Assembly: GCA_934309345.1 (NCBI GenBank) | Contig: CAKRDD010000022.1 | Span: 1 to 63,422 of the forward strand | Direction: 5' to 3' | Origin: an uncultured Mediterraneibacter sp. | GTDB taxonomy: Bacteria; Bacillota; Clostridia; Lachnospirales; Lachnospiraceae | Length of the DNA stretch: 63,422 bases | Made by a program: the position numbers and the translations under genes | In this document: positions 33,770 through 43,346 of the stretch, one piece after another | Layout: each line of letters opens with the position of its first letter | How positions within the stretch are numbered: position 1 is the stretch's first letter | Notes under the pieces: generated by a model | Databases searched by the model: none | What the model was told of the DNA's origin: nothing | The model's input: only the letters and a program-made list of their open reading frames with translations

Positions 33770-35488
33770 ATGAACGGAGTTATAATGATGGTCATTGCCA
33801 TCGTTGTATTAGGTGGGGGATATCTTTTTTATGGAAGATATCTTGAGAAGAAATGGGGAATTGACCCGAATGCAAAGACTCCTGCTTATGAGCTGGAAGA
33901 CGGCGTAGATTATGTGCCGGCAGATACGAATATCGTATTTGGTCACCAGTTCGCATCTATCGCAGGAGCAGGCCCGATCAACGGACCGATCCAGGCAGCA
34001 ATCTTTGGATGGCTTCCGGTACTTTTATGGATTCTGATCGGAGGTGTTTTCTTCGGAGCAGTGCAGGATTTTGCATCCATGTATGCTTCTGTAAAGAACA
34101 AAGGACGTACAATCGGTTACATTATCGAAGAGTATATCGGTAAACTTGGAAAGAAATTATTCCTGTTATTCTGCTGGTTATTCTGTATTCTTGTTGTTGC
34201 TGCATTTGCGGATGTAGTTGCAGGAACATTCAACGGATTCGTAGCTGATGATGCCGGAGTTGTAAGCAAAGTAGCAGCAAATGGTGCTGTTGCGACGACA
34301 TCCATGCTTTTCATTGTAGAAGCGGTAGCACTTGGCTGCATTTTGAAATATGCCAAACTGAATAAATGGGTTAACACAGCAATTGCAATTGTTATGCTTG
34401 TTGCAGCGGTAGCACTGGGACTTTATTTCCCAATGTATCTGACAAGAGAGACATGGCATATCCTGATCTTTATTTATATTCTGATTGCCAGTGTTGCACC
34501 GGTAACAATGCTGCTTCAGCCACGTGATTACCTGAATAGTTACTTGCTGATCTTTATGATTGCAGCAGCTGTTGTTGGAGTATTTGTAGCAAATCCATCC
34601 TGTAACCTGAAAGCTTTTACAAGTTTCAATGTAGATGGAAGTTATATGTTCCCAATTTTGTTTGTAACAATTGCGTGTGGAGCTGTATCCGGATTCCATT
34701 CACTGGTATCTTCAGGAACTGCTTCTAAGCAGATTAAGAGTGAGAAGAATATGCTCCCTGTATCTTATGGAGCAATGATCATGGAAAGTATGCTTGCTGT
34801 AATCGCACTGATCGCAGTTGCTTCCTTCGCTGATGGCGAGGCGGCAGCACAGGGACTGACAACACAGCCACAGATTTTTGCAGGAGCAATCGCAAATTTC
34901 CTTGAAGTGATCGGATTACCGCATTCACTTGTATTTACACTGATTAACCTTGCAGTATCAGCATTTGCGCTGACATCACTTGATTCCGTTGCACGTGTCG
35001 GAAGACTTTCTTTCCAGGAATTCTTTATTGATGATGACACAGATATGGATAATCTGCCATTATACAAGAAAGTAGCAACCAATAAATATTTCTCAACAGT
35101 TATTACACTGGTACTTGCATATTTACTTGCAAAGGTTGGATATGCAGAAATCTGGCCACTGTTTGGATCAGCAAACCAGCTTCTGTCAGTACTTGCACTG
35201 ATTGCATGTGCAGTATTCCTTAAGAAGACAAAACGCCAGGGAGCAATGCTTTGGATCCCAATGATCTTTATGATGGCGGTAACATTTACAGCACTTGGAA
35301 TGACAATCTGTAAACTGGGAGGTCAGTTTATGACAACTGGTCTGAGCTTTGGAAACACATTACAGCTGATCTTTGCTGTTCTGCTTCTTATCCTTGGAGT
35401 AATCGTAGCAATCCAGGGAATTAAAAAGCTTACAGAGAAGAAAGAAGCTCAGGTAGATAAGGTTGAGGATAACACTATTTTGGAATAA
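33770..35488 (+). CDS. cstA: CstA family carbon starvation / peptide or pyruvate transporter
   Basis: A 572-residue membrane protein with at least fourteen helices. CstA features include YELEDGVDYVPADTNIVFGHQFASIAGAGPINGP in consecutive blocks, FGAVQDFASMYASVKNKGRTIG and GFHSLVSSGTASKQ. Relatives in E. coli (CstA, BtsT) carry peptides and pyruvate during starvation. It is shorter than the E. coli protein (about 700) but normal for clostridia. It has its own leader and a strong terminator, so it is monocistronic. Confidence 0.9.
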   Translation: MNGVIMMVIAIVVLGGGYLFYGRYLEKKWGIDPNAKTPAYELEDGVDYVPADTNIVFGHQFASIAGAGPINGPIQAAIFGWLPVLLWILIGGVFFGAVQDFASMYASVKNKGRTIGYIIEEYIGKLGKKLFLLFCWLFCILVVAAFADVVAGTFNGFVADDAGVVSKVAANGAVATTSMLFIVEAVALGCILKYAKLNKWVNTAIAIVMLVAAVALGLYFPMYLTRETWHILIFIYILIASVAPVTMLLQPRDYLNSYLLIFMIAAAVVGVFVANPSCNLKAFTSFNVDGSYMFPILFVTIACGAVSGFHSLVSSGTASKQIKSEKNMLPVSYGAMIMESMLAVIALIAVASFADGEAAAQGLTTQPQIFAGAIANFLEVIGLPHSLVFTLINLAVSAFALTSLDSVARVGRLSFQEFFIDDDTDMDNLPLYKKVATNKYFSTVITLVLAYLLAKVGYAEIWPLFGSANQLLSVLALIACAVFLKKTKRQGAMLWIPMIFMMAVTFTALGMTICKLGGQFMTTGLSFGNTLQLIFAVLLLILGVIVAIQGIKKLTEKKEAQVDKVEDNTILE

Positions 35489-35516
35489 ACAGAATAGTTA
35501 ATAAAGAGTAAGGGAC

Positions 35517-35563
35517 AAGATCTTCATGCAGACTTAGAATGTCTGGCATGAAGATCTTTTTTC
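35517..35563 (+). terminator. Strong terminator after cstA
   Basis: AAGATCTTCATGC pairs with GCATGAAGATCTT; AGAC/GTCT continues inside; then TTTTTTCT. Confidence 0.9.
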
Positions 35564-35689
35564 TGGTTGTACTCAATTGTACTTAAATAGAAACAGGTTA
35601 AAGTATAGAAATTTTACATTCGTCGGGTGTATACTAAGTCGTAATGTAAAAAGACAATCTAAGTAGTAACAAGATCAGGGGGAATATAA

Positions 35690-37042
35690 ATGAACGCGAA
35701 CATAAATCAACAACATATGTTCAGCAACAAGATGATCCGTGCTCTTTTAGTACCAATCATACTGGAACAGTTATTGAATTCCATCATGGGTACCGCGGAT
35801 ACGATGATGGTTAGTAATGTGGGATCCGCGGCAATCTCAGCAGTATCGCTTGTGGATTCTATTAACATATTGGTGATTCAGGCTTTTTCGGCATTAGCAG
35901 CCGGAGGTGCAATCGTCTGTGCACAGTATATTGGACAGGGGAATAAAGAACGGGCAAATGAGTCTGCGCGGCAGGTACTTTTTATTATCACTCTTATATC
36001 AGTAGCTGTCAGCGCATTTTGTCTTATTTTTCAGAAACCGTTACTTCACCTGATTTTTGGAGCAGTTGAAGCAGATGTTATGAGAGCATCTGAAATCTAT
36101 TTCTTCTACACTGCATTATCATTTCCGTTTATTGCCGCATATGATGCGGCGGCATCGATCTTCAGGGCACAGGAGAACACGAGAGATCCGATGCTTATAT
36201 CAATGGTATCAAATGTGATGAATATCGTTGGAAATGCAATTATGATCTGGGGCTTCCATATGGGAGTTGCGGGAGCTGCACTGGCAACTTTGATCTCACG
36301 TATTTTCTGTGCAGTTGTAGTATTGGCAGAACTTCGTCTGGATCGTCAGCCAATCGTGGTACGAGATTATCTGAAGATCCGTCCGGACTGGAGAATGATC
36401 CGCAGGATCCTTGGAATCGGAATTCCATCCGGTGTGGAGAACAGTATGTTCCAGTTAGGAAAGCTGGCGATTCAGTCCACAGTATCCACACTTGGAACAA
36501 CAGCAATCGCTGCGCAGGCAATGACGAACATTCTGGAGAATCTGAACGGAATCGGTGGTATCGGAGTCGGAATCGGATTGATGACGATTGTAGGTCAATG
36601 TCTGGGAGCTGACCGGAAAGATGAGGCAGTTTATTATATCAAAAAGCTTTGCGTGATTGCTGAGGTCGTTATGGCTGCGAGCTGTGTGATTGTTTTTGCA
36701 CTGACGAAACCAATTACGATTCTCGGCGGTATGGAACCGGAGAGTGCGAAGATGTGTTTCCATATGGTAATGTGGATCACAATTGTAAAACCGCTTGTAT
36801 GGATCATGTCGTTTATCCCGGCATATGGCATGAGAGCAGCAGGAGATGCAAAATTTTCCATGATCACATCCTGCTGTACAATGTGGGCATGCAGATTCTG
36901 CCTGTGTGTATTTCTGATCCGTGTAATGGGATTTGGCCCGATGGGAGTATGGATCGGAATGTTTGCGGACTGGACGGTCAGAAGTATTATTTTCACCTGG
37001 CGATTCCACAGCAGAAAATGGCTGGATCATAAAGTAATTTAA
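35690..37042 (+). CDS. MATE family exporter (second copy)
   Basis: A 450-residue MATE transporter of twelve helices. Family segments are LVPIILEQLLNSIMGTADTMMVSNVG, SAAISAVSLVDSINILVI and AYDAAASIFRAQENTRDPML. It is only distantly similar to the MATE protein at 27.1-28.5 kb, closer to the NorM/DinF-like branch. Substrate unknown. A promoter probably lies in 35580-35650 but is not clear. RBS AGGGGGAA before the ATG. Single-gene unit ending in a large hairpin. Confidence 0.88.
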   Translation: MNANINQQHMFSNKMIRALLVPIILEQLLNSIMGTADTMMVSNVGSAAISAVSLVDSINILVIQAFSALAAGGAIVCAQYIGQGNKERANESARQVLFIITLISVAVSAFCLIFQKPLLHLIFGAVEADVMRASEIYFFYTALSFPFIAAYDAAASIFRAQENTRDPMLISMVSNVMNIVGNAIMIWGFHMGVAGAALATLISRIFCAVVVLAELRLDRQPIVVRDYLKIRPDWRMIRRILGIGIPSGVENSMFQLGKLAIQSTVSTLGTTAIAAQAMTNILENLNGIGGIGVGIGLMTIVGQCLGADRKDEAVYYIKKLCVIAEVVMAASCVIVFALTKPITILGGMEPESAKMCFHMVMWITIVKPLVWIMSFIPAYGMRAAGDAKFSMITSCCTMWACRFCLCVFLIRVMGFGPMGVWIGMFADWTVRSIIFTWRFHSRKWLDHKVI

Positions 37043-37086
37043 ATAAGAAGAGAAATCTGAACTAAAATAGAAATTCAAACAAAAAT

Positions 37087-37165
37087 AGAAACAGCAGGGT
37101 TACTGTCTGGAAAGCATTTTAATAAGAATGCTTTTGGCAGCAGCTCTGCTGTTTCTTCTATCTGC
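37087..37165. terminator. Nested hairpin between convergent genes
   Basis: Outer stem AGAAACAGCAG (37087-37097) / CTGCTGTTTCT (37146-37156) encloses an inner stem AAGCATT / AATGCTT extended by CTG-TC/GGCAG pairs. T-runs follow at 37178. It probably terminates both the MATE gene and the leftward symporter gene. Confidence 0.65.
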
Positions 37166-37228
37166 TATTTTTTTAAAATAAGTTTTAGTATATTTATAAA
37201 CTTATGTCTGATGTAGGATTCCTGAAAA

Positions 37229-38680
37229 CTACTCTTCAGGTGCAAGTTCTGTTGTCTGCTTCTTCGGCGGCATAACCAGTGAGAAGATAAGGAATGCGAT
37301 CAGCGCAGCGACCAGTCCAGGTACGATTGGCTGATTGAAGTGCAGACCGAACAGATTTCCTTTGGAAACATGCTCCAGGTATACAACAACGATGGTTCCG
37401 GCGATCAGAGAAGCCATTGTTCCTGCCTGGGAAGCTCCCTTCCAGTAATGTCCGAGAACATATGGGAAGAAAGAACCTGCGGCACGAAGTGTGAAGGCAA
37501 ACATCAGGATCGTTACAATACTTGATGTGTTGAACAATGCAATCAGAGTAGCGAAAACACCTACCGCAGCCATTGTCACACGAGTAACGATCATGATCTC
37601 TTTATCAGAAGCACTTGGCTTGATCACAATCTTGTAAATATCATTTGCAAAGATCGATCCGGCACCAAGAAGGTCTGAGTCAGCACTTGACATTGTGGCA
37701 GATACGATACCTGCAAATAACAGTCCGCAGATAACTGCCGGCATTGCCTCCATAGCAAGAACCGGAAGAGCATAACGGGCACCAACATCCTGGAAGTCAG
37801 CAGCATTGAATTTGCCCATGTTGATCAGTGCAAGTACGATAATTCCCATAAGGGTCGGGAAAAAAGCATAAATAAAGTTTACGATTGCGGCTATGATAGA
37901 TCCCTGTCTTGCAGCTTTTCCATCTCTTGCAGCGTAATATCTGGATACGGCTTCCTGTCCAACTGTAAATGTTGCAACATACATGATCGTTAAGCTGATC
38001 ACATCCATTACATTATAACCTTTGAACATGTCAAATGTTTCGGCAGGAACATTGGCAACAACATTATCCCATCCACCGGCAAGATTCAATCCAAATGGAA
38101 GTGCAATGATCATTCCGATCACGATCAGGAAAACCTGAACAAAGTCAGTAAGTGTAACACTCCAGAGACCACCCATGATCGCATAGATTGTTACAACGAT
38201 ACCTACGATCAGAACTGCTGTCTTATAATTCAGATTCAGCATCGTAGACAGAATAACGGATGATGCGATAAACTGTCCGGCGGTCAGTCCGATCAATGGA
38301 ACGAACATGATCAAAGATGTAATGATTCCTGATGGTTTTCCATAACGACGGCGGAAATATTCAGGAACTGTTTTTACCATTGCTGCACGGAATTTTGGTG
38401 CAAGGAATGTAAGAATCACAAAAGCAAATCCCATTGTGATAATATACCATGCGGCACTGAGTCCGTGACTTTCCATACCCTGCTGAACAACACCGAGAGA
38501 ACTTCCTCCACCAATCTCAGTAGCAGCAAGAGTTCCGGCCATCAGAAGTGGTCCGAGTCGTCTTCCGGCAACAACGAAGTCTGTGTTGGATTCAATCTTC
38601 TTGGATGACAGATAACCGATCAATAACATAACAAGAAGATAAACAACAACGACAGCGGTTACAATAATGTTTGACTGCAT
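37229..38680 (-). CDS. Sodium:solute symporter family protein
   Basis: A 483-residue, thirteen-helix sodium symporter (SSS family). Typical parts are the N-terminal YLLVMLLIGYLSSKKIESNTDFVVAGR in two blocks, GTLAATEIGGGSSLG and the sodium-site region YTVVGGLWSVTLTDFVQ (here YAIMGGLWSVTLTDFVQ). Relatives carry proline, pantothenate, sugars or organic acids; the substrate is not clear. It diverges from the GH3 glucosidase gene with 187 bases between, so it may import the sugar or aglycone that the enzyme meets (inference). An extended -10 TGGTATAAT on the minus strand lies near 38762. Confidence 0.85.
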   Translation of the reverse strand: MQSNIIVTAVVVVYLLVMLLIGYLSSKKIESNTDFVVAGRRLGPLLMAGTLAATEIGGGSSLGVVQQGMESHGLSAAWYIITMGFAFVILTFLAPKFRAAMVKTVPEYFRRRYGKPSGIITSLIMFVPLIGLTAGQFIASSVILSTMLNLNYKTAVLIVGIVVTIYAIMGGLWSVTLTDFVQVFLIVIGMIIALPFGLNLAGGWDNVVANVPAETFDMFKGYNVMDVISLTIMYVATFTVGQEAVSRYYAARDGKAARQGSIIAAIVNFIYAFFPTLMGIIVLALINMGKFNAADFQDVGARYALPVLAMEAMPAVICGLLFAGIVSATMSSADSDLLGAGSIFANDIYKIVIKPSASDKEIMIVTRVTMAAVGVFATLIALFNTSSIVTILMFAFTLRAAGSFFPYVLGHYWKGASQAGTMASLIAGTIVVVYLEHVSKGNLFGLHFNQPIVPGLVAALIAFLIFSLVMPPKKQTTELAPEE

Positions 38681-38814
38681 AAAATCTCCCTCTTTCCTTT
38701 AGTCAAATTTGAAAAAGGTATCAGGAAATAGCGAAACCTGTTACCTATATTCATACGAATAATTATACCATAAAAATTTACACAAAAAAGATATTTTTTT
38801 AAAGGGGTGGACAT

Positions 38815-38842
38815 TTGACGTTTCTATTATTACAATTATAAT
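38815..38842 (+). promoter_or_regulatory. Promoter of the GH3 gene
   Basis: TTGACG (38815-38820), 16-base spacer, TATAAT (38837-38842), about 26 bases before the GH3 start codon. Confidence 0.7.
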
Positions 38843-38867
38843 AATCGACAGAAAAGAGGAATTATAT

Positions 38868-41315
38868 ATGGAACAGATAGATGCGTTAAAAACAGATGAA
38901 ATACAGAACTATGAGACAGAACATCAGGAAGAAGTACGCCGCCTTGCTGGTGAGTGTATGGTACTTTTGGAAAATGACGGAATACTTCCGCTTCAGTCTG
39001 ATGTGAAGAAGCTTGCATTATTCGGAACAGGAGCAAGACATACGATCAAAGGTGGAACAGGATCCGGTGATGTAAATGTACGTGAAAACATTTCGATTGC
39101 ACAAGGGCTTGAGAGTGCAGGATTTGAATTTGTAACAGAAGGCTGGCTGGATCAGTATGACAGACTTTATGCGGATGCGCAGGAAGCGTATGCGAAAAAG
39201 TTAAATGAATTTACAGAGAAAACAGGAAAACCATCGATGTTATATGCCTTTGCGAACCCTTTTGAGGAGCCGGAGCAGCCGGAGATTACAGAAGTGGATG
39301 TGAAAGAAGCGGATGCGGCAATTTATGTGGTTTCAAGAAATTCCGGAGAAGGAAAAGATCGCAGGGCAGAAAAGGGAGATTATTATCTCAGTGACAGAGA
39401 AATTCAGAATATTCGTTTTATGACAGAACACTATAAGAATTGCATTGTCCTTTTGAATGTGGGTGGTGTCATTGACCTGACTGCATTGAAGGCAATTGAA
39501 GGTGTGCAGGCAATCGTGCTTGTTGGACAGACAGGAAATATGGGAGGTTATGCGGTTGCTGATGTGCTGACTGCAAAGACGATTCCTTCAGGAAAACTGA
39601 CGGATACATGGGCAAAATCTTACGAGGATTATCCGTCCTCAGCAACATTTAGCCACAGAGATGGAAATCTTGATGATGAATACTACAGTGATGGAATCTA
39701 TGTGGGATATCGTTATTTTGATACGTTTGGTGTGATGCCACTGTACTGCTTTGGATATGGAAAAAGCTATACAGAATTTGAAATGAAAACGATCAATGTA
39801 ACAGCAGATGAAAAACAGGTACAGGTTGAAGTTGAGGTTACGAACATCGGTGACAAATATCCTGGAAAAGAAGTTGTTCAGGTTTATTATTCCGCACCGG
39901 ATGGAATCATGGAGAAACCAACACAGGAACTGGCAGGATTTGCTAAGACCAGATTGCTTGCACCGGGAGAAAAAGATGTCGTGACGATCACATTTGCAAC
40001 GACAGATATGGCCTCTTTTGATGCGTATGATGCAGCCTGGGTTATGGAAGAAGGGGAATACACGATCCGTGTGGGAAACAGTTCACGTAATACGGAGGCT
40101 GTGGCAGTCATCGACCTTGATGAGCAGGTAACAACACTTCAGCTGAAACGTCTGATGCGTGATACAATTGCGGTCAGAGAACTGCACCATATGATTCCGA
40201 TTTTTGATATTGAATTTGATTTCGGTGTGCCGGCGATTCCGTTTAGAATCATGCTTCAGGCAGAGAATTTTAAGAAAGAGCTTGTAGAATATGAAGTAAT
40301 GCGCAGGACACTTATGGATAAGAGGAAAGATGAAGTTCTGACGCTGGAAGATGTAAAAGCAGGCAACGCGACGCTGGATGAACTGACAGCGCAGCTTACC
40401 GTGGAAGAGATGGCAGAACTTTGTGTTGGAACAGAGAGAAGAAGCGGAGAAGGAAATGTAATCGGTTCAGCATCTGTATGTGTGCCGGGAGCAGCAGGAG
40501 ATACAACGTCTAACTTACTTGAAACACGAAAAGTGCCGAAACTTATTCTGGCAGACGGACCAGCAGGACTTCGTTTAGAGAGACCTTGTACTGCCATTCC
40601 AATCTCAACAACACTGGCACAGTCCTGGGATATGGATCTGATCCGGAGAATGGGAGAGATTGTCGGAGAAGAGATGAAGGAGTTACATGTAGATCTGTGG
40701 CTCGCACCGGGCATGAATATTCATCGTAATCCACTTTGTGGACGAAACTTCGAATACTATTCTGAAGATCCTGTATTAACAGGACTTTGTGCGGCGGCAG
40801 ATACAAAAGGCGTCCAGTCTCATGGAGGACAGGGAACGACGATCAAGCATTTTGCAGGAAATAATCAGGAAGACAACCGCATGTTTACAAATGCACATAT
40901 CAGTGAGCGTGCACTGCGGGAAATCTATCTGAAGGGATTTGAGATAGCTGTAAAGACAGCTCAGCCGTATGCAATTATGACTTCCTACAATCTGATCAAC
41001 GGAGTTCATTCAGCAAACAACTATGACATGCTGCAGAATATCGCACGTGACGAGTGGGGATTTGAAGGTTTTGTGATGACAGACTGGTATACATCACAGG
41101 ATACAACAGAGATGGGAATGGTATCACCATCCGGAAAATATACTTATTCCAGCAGTGTACAGTGTATTAAAGCAGGAAATGACCTTCAGATGCCTGGATG
41201 CCAGGAGAATGTGGATGACATTATAGAAGCAGTGAACGGAGGAAAAGAAATTACCAAAGCAGATTTACAACGCTGTGCGAAACATATTTTAAGCGTTGCA
41301 CTTAAGACAATGTAA
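38868..41315 (+). CDS. Glycoside hydrolase family 3 protein with permuted domain order
   Basis: An 815-residue intracellular GH3 enzyme without a signal peptide. The domain order is inverted: the GH3 C-terminal (alpha/beta sandwich) domain comes first (ECMVLLENDGILPL, GTGSGDVN, to about residue 270). A fibronectin-III-like domain follows (about 295-425). The catalytic TIM barrel is last (about 490-815), with ADGPAGLRL, PGMNIHRNPLCGRNFEYYSE, KHFAGNNQE and the nucleophile Asp739 in VMTDW. Such permuted beta-glucosidases occur in ruminococci and other gut Firmicutes. A beta-glucosidase or related activity on imported glycosides is probable; the exact sugar is not known. Confidence 0.9.
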   Translation: MEQIDALKTDEIQNYETEHQEEVRRLAGECMVLLENDGILPLQSDVKKLALFGTGARHTIKGGTGSGDVNVRENISIAQGLESAGFEFVTEGWLDQYDRLYADAQEAYAKKLNEFTEKTGKPSMLYAFANPFEEPEQPEITEVDVKEADAAIYVVSRNSGEGKDRRAEKGDYYLSDREIQNIRFMTEHYKNCIVLLNVGGVIDLTALKAIEGVQAIVLVGQTGNMGGYAVADVLTAKTIPSGKLTDTWAKSYEDYPSSATFSHRDGNLDDEYYSDGIYVGYRYFDTFGVMPLYCFGYGKSYTEFEMKTINVTADEKQVQVEVEVTNIGDKYPGKEVVQVYYSAPDGIMEKPTQELAGFAKTRLLAPGEKDVVTITFATTDMASFDAYDAAWVMEEGEYTIRVGNSSRNTEAVAVIDLDEQVTTLQLKRLMRDTIAVRELHHMIPIFDIEFDFGVPAIPFRIMLQAENFKKELVEYEVMRRTLMDKRKDEVLTLEDVKAGNATLDELTAQLTVEEMAELCVGTERRSGEGNVIGSASVCVPGAAGDTTSNLLETRKVPKLILADGPAGLRLERPCTAIPISTTLAQSWDMDLIRRMGEIVGEEMKELHVDLWLAPGMNIHRNPLCGRNFEYYSEDPVLTGLCAAADTKGVQSHGGQGTTIKHFAGNNQEDNRMFTNAHISERALREIYLKGFEIAVKTAQPYAIMTSYNLINGVHSANNYDMLQNIARDEWGFEGFVMTDWYTSQDTTEMGMVSPSGKYTYSSSVQCIKAGNDLQMPGCQENVDDIIEAVNGGKEITKADLQRCAKHILSVALKTM

Positions 41316-41366
41316 ACCCACCTCGGTAATATGGAAATTGAGAGCCTTTTTCGTATTACTCAAAAA

Positions 41367-42101
41367 TTAATAAACGATATCGTATAAGATCAAGCCTTTT
41401 GTGTCGCAGGATGCAGAAGGCTTTTCCTTTCCTTCCAGGATTGCATTGATACATTCGACGGGTCTTTTCCCTATGCCGATATCCAAAAGTGTTCCCAGAA
41501 TAAAAGGGGCCATTTGATAGAGAAAATCATTGGCTGTAATCCGGATACAAAGTTTAGAATCATCCTGAGAGAAAGTAATAGCCTGGATCTCTTTCAAAGT
41601 ACCTTTTTTCTTACGGATGGAAGAAAAATGTCGGAAATCATGTTTGCCAAGGAGTGATGGAACTGCGGATTCCATGAGTTCTATATCAGGAATCTTATCC
41701 ATCCGGCATCTGTAATTTTGTTGGAACAGATCAGCAACCGGCAGTGTGTCAATATTGTATTCATAAGTGATCCCGCGTGCATTTAAGTCTGCACGGAAAC
41801 GTTCCGGTGCTTTTTCAGCTGCCAGGACGGCGATATCCTGAGGCAGGTACTGATTCAGTGCAGTACGGAACTGTTCTGGATTTAAGGGACTATCTGTAAG
41901 AAAATTAACTGTCAGACTCCGGGCGTGTACTCCCGGTTCTGTTCTTGTCCCGGAAAATAGTGTGACGGGCGTTCCGGTCAGTTTTTCAAGGACGTTTTCG
42001 ATTTTATAAGATACTGTGCGGTCATTGTGGTCTTTTTCCGGACGTTTCCAGCCAAGATAGCGGGTGCCGTCATATTGAAGCATTAATTTAATATTCTGCA
42101 T
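41367..42101 (-). CDS. truA: TruA-type tRNA pseudouridine synthase with altered active site
   Basis: A 244-residue TruA homologue of normal length. TruA changes uridines 38-40 of the anticodon arm to pseudouridine using an Asp in the GRTDxGVH motif. Here the motif reads TRTEPGVHA, with Glu55 in place of the Asp. Other elements fit: LQYDGTRYLGW at the N-terminus, FRHFSS, ITANDFLYQMAPFILGTLLDIG. It is probably a second, divergent TruA paralogue; the housekeeping copy would lie elsewhere. It converges with the GH3 gene. Family certain, activity uncertain. Confidence 0.85.
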   Translation of the reverse strand: MQNIKLMLQYDGTRYLGWKRPEKDHNDRTVSYKIENVLEKLTGTPVTLFSGTRTEPGVHARSLTVNFLTDSPLNPEQFRTALNQYLPQDIAVLAAEKAPERFRADLNARGITYEYNIDTLPVADLFQQNYRCRMDKIPDIELMESAVPSLLGKHDFRHFSSIRKKKGTLKEIQAITFSQDDSKLCIRITANDFLYQMAPFILGTLLDIGIGKRPVECINAILEGKEKPSASCDTKGLILYDIVY

Positions 42102-42233
42102 ATATCGTTCTCCATTTATAAATAAGGTCTGTTTCCAGACAAGTCATCCTCTGTATTTTAACTGATGCGGATGGAAATGTATAGAGAAAAGAGGAGAAAT
42201 AAGACGGCAAAGGCGAAAAGAGGGATTCTGATT

Positions 42234-42518
42234 TTATTTGAAATGTTTCCGGAAGACATTTTTGGTCATTTCCATCATACGGTCGATTTGATTTTGTTCT
42301 TCTTTGCTTTTACCTTCTTTTAATACTTCAAGAATTAATGAAACTTCATCCGGATTGAAACGAAGTCCCTGTCGGTTTGCATTTGTGATAAGTGCGAGCA
42401 TGACAGGGGCAAGTTCATTTCCGGATTTTCCTTTCGTCTGTTTCGCAGCTGTCCTGATCAGTTCCAGTTTGAGTGGATCGATCGTTTTCATTGCAGGGTG
42501 GTTCATCCAGTTTTCCAT
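42234..42518 (-). CDS. Small conserved hypothetical protein
   Basis: A 94-residue basic, helical protein (MENWMNHPAMKTIDPLKLEL...). Not recognised by name; the pattern LKLELIRTAAKQTKGKSGNELAPVMLALITNANRQG in blocks looks like a conserved Lachnospiraceae family of unknown function. AAAGGAG stands well before the ATG at 42518. It overlaps the end of the preceding gene by 104 bases in another frame. Confidence 0.7.
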   Translation of the reverse strand: MENWMNHPAMKTIDPLKLELIRTAAKQTKGKSGNELAPVMLALITNANRQGLRFNPDEVSLILEVLKEGKSKEEQNQIDRMMEMTKNVFRKHFK

Positions 42519-42945
42519 TGTTAAGATCTCCTTTCGGTGAGTTATTGTTTAGAGTCTCTTCTGATTCGTTATCAGAAGGTGGATCCGATGAAAAGAATTG
42601 TGTAAATATATCTGCCATAGACATCATCTCTTTTATATTTTTAAAAGTAGAAAAGAGCTGTTTTTCTTCTGATGTGAGATAAGGTGACAGATGGTCAAAA
42701 ATAGAATCTGCGTTGTCTTGAAAAAGATTTTCTATTCCCCGTCCAGAAGAAAAGTCGCAGGCAGAAAGTGCATCATAACGGACCGGAGCCTGCCGGTGAA
42801 GAACATTTTGCAGTTCGATGAATTTAATGAAGACAGCAAGCATGCTCTGTGTAGTGGGCGGGAAAAGAGGAAGGAAAAGTTTCAGCATGCGAAGTCCGGA
42901 AGCGGTTGCTTCGTCAAAGGGGGTCATAGGCGTCGGTGTTTTCAA
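42415..42945 (-). CDS. Hypothetical protein with disordered acidic tail
   Basis: A 176-residue protein. The first 120 residues look folded and helical (LRMLKLFLPLFPPTTQSMLAVF, ending MADIFTQFF); the last 50 are polar and probably disordered (SDPPSDNESEETLNNN). The tail is encoded in the stretch that overlaps the next gene. No family recognised. Its leftward orientation and overlap link it to the 94-residue protein gene. Confidence 0.65.
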   Translation of the reverse strand: MKTPTPMTPFDEATASGLRMLKLFLPLFPPTTQSMLAVFIKFIELQNVLHRQAPVRYDALSACDFSSGRGIENLFQDNADSIFDHLSPYLTSEEKQLFSTFKNIKEMMSMADIFTQFFSSDPPSDNESEETLNNNSPKGDLNNGKLDEPPCNENDRSTQTGTDQDSCETDERKIRK

Positions 42946-43121
42946 AAATTAAACCCTCCTGACTTTCAGCTGAACTGGTACATATATATGAGATGCAGAA
43001 AAAATATATTCCTGTTCATGAATACAGAGGCGTGAAAAATCGGAAAATGCGTATACTGGTTTAAAGCCCTTTTGTAATCTGAGGCATATCTTAATAATAA
43101 GAAGAGGAAAGGAAAGCGAAA

Positions 43122-43286
43122 ATGTCCAGAAAGTTAATTATTGATGGAAATGCAGTATATGAAATTGATGAGAAGTGTATGTTAAAGAAAAAGCTTGGAG
43201 AACTGAAAGAAAAGAAGAGAACATCAGATGAGAAGAAAGAGGAACAGAGTGTTGTTACCGAGAAACCGAATCGTTTGAAAAGATAA
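43122..43286 (+). CDS. Small charged hypothetical protein
   Basis: A 54-residue very charged protein (MSRKLIIDGNAVYEIDEKCM, then lysine- and glutamate-rich helix, ending NRLKR). It has a good RBS (GAGGAAAGGAAAG) and ends just before a strong hairpin, which supports it as a real gene despite its size. Function unknown. Confidence 0.6.
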   Translation: MSRKLIIDGNAVYEIDEKCMLKKKLGELKEKKRTSDEKKEEQSVVTEKPNRLKR

Positions 43287-43293
43287 GACAGAA

Positions 43294-43320
43294 GGGGCAT
43301 GCGGTTTTTCCGCATGCCCC
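43294..43320. terminator. Strong hairpin between convergent small genes
   Basis: GGGGCATGCGG pairs with CCGCATGCCCC around a 5-T loop. There is no U-run after it, but its position between the rightward 54-residue gene and the leftward Cys-rich gene suggests a terminator for both. Confidence 0.6.
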
Positions 43321-43346
43321 ATTCGAAGTGAAAGAAGGAACAGATA

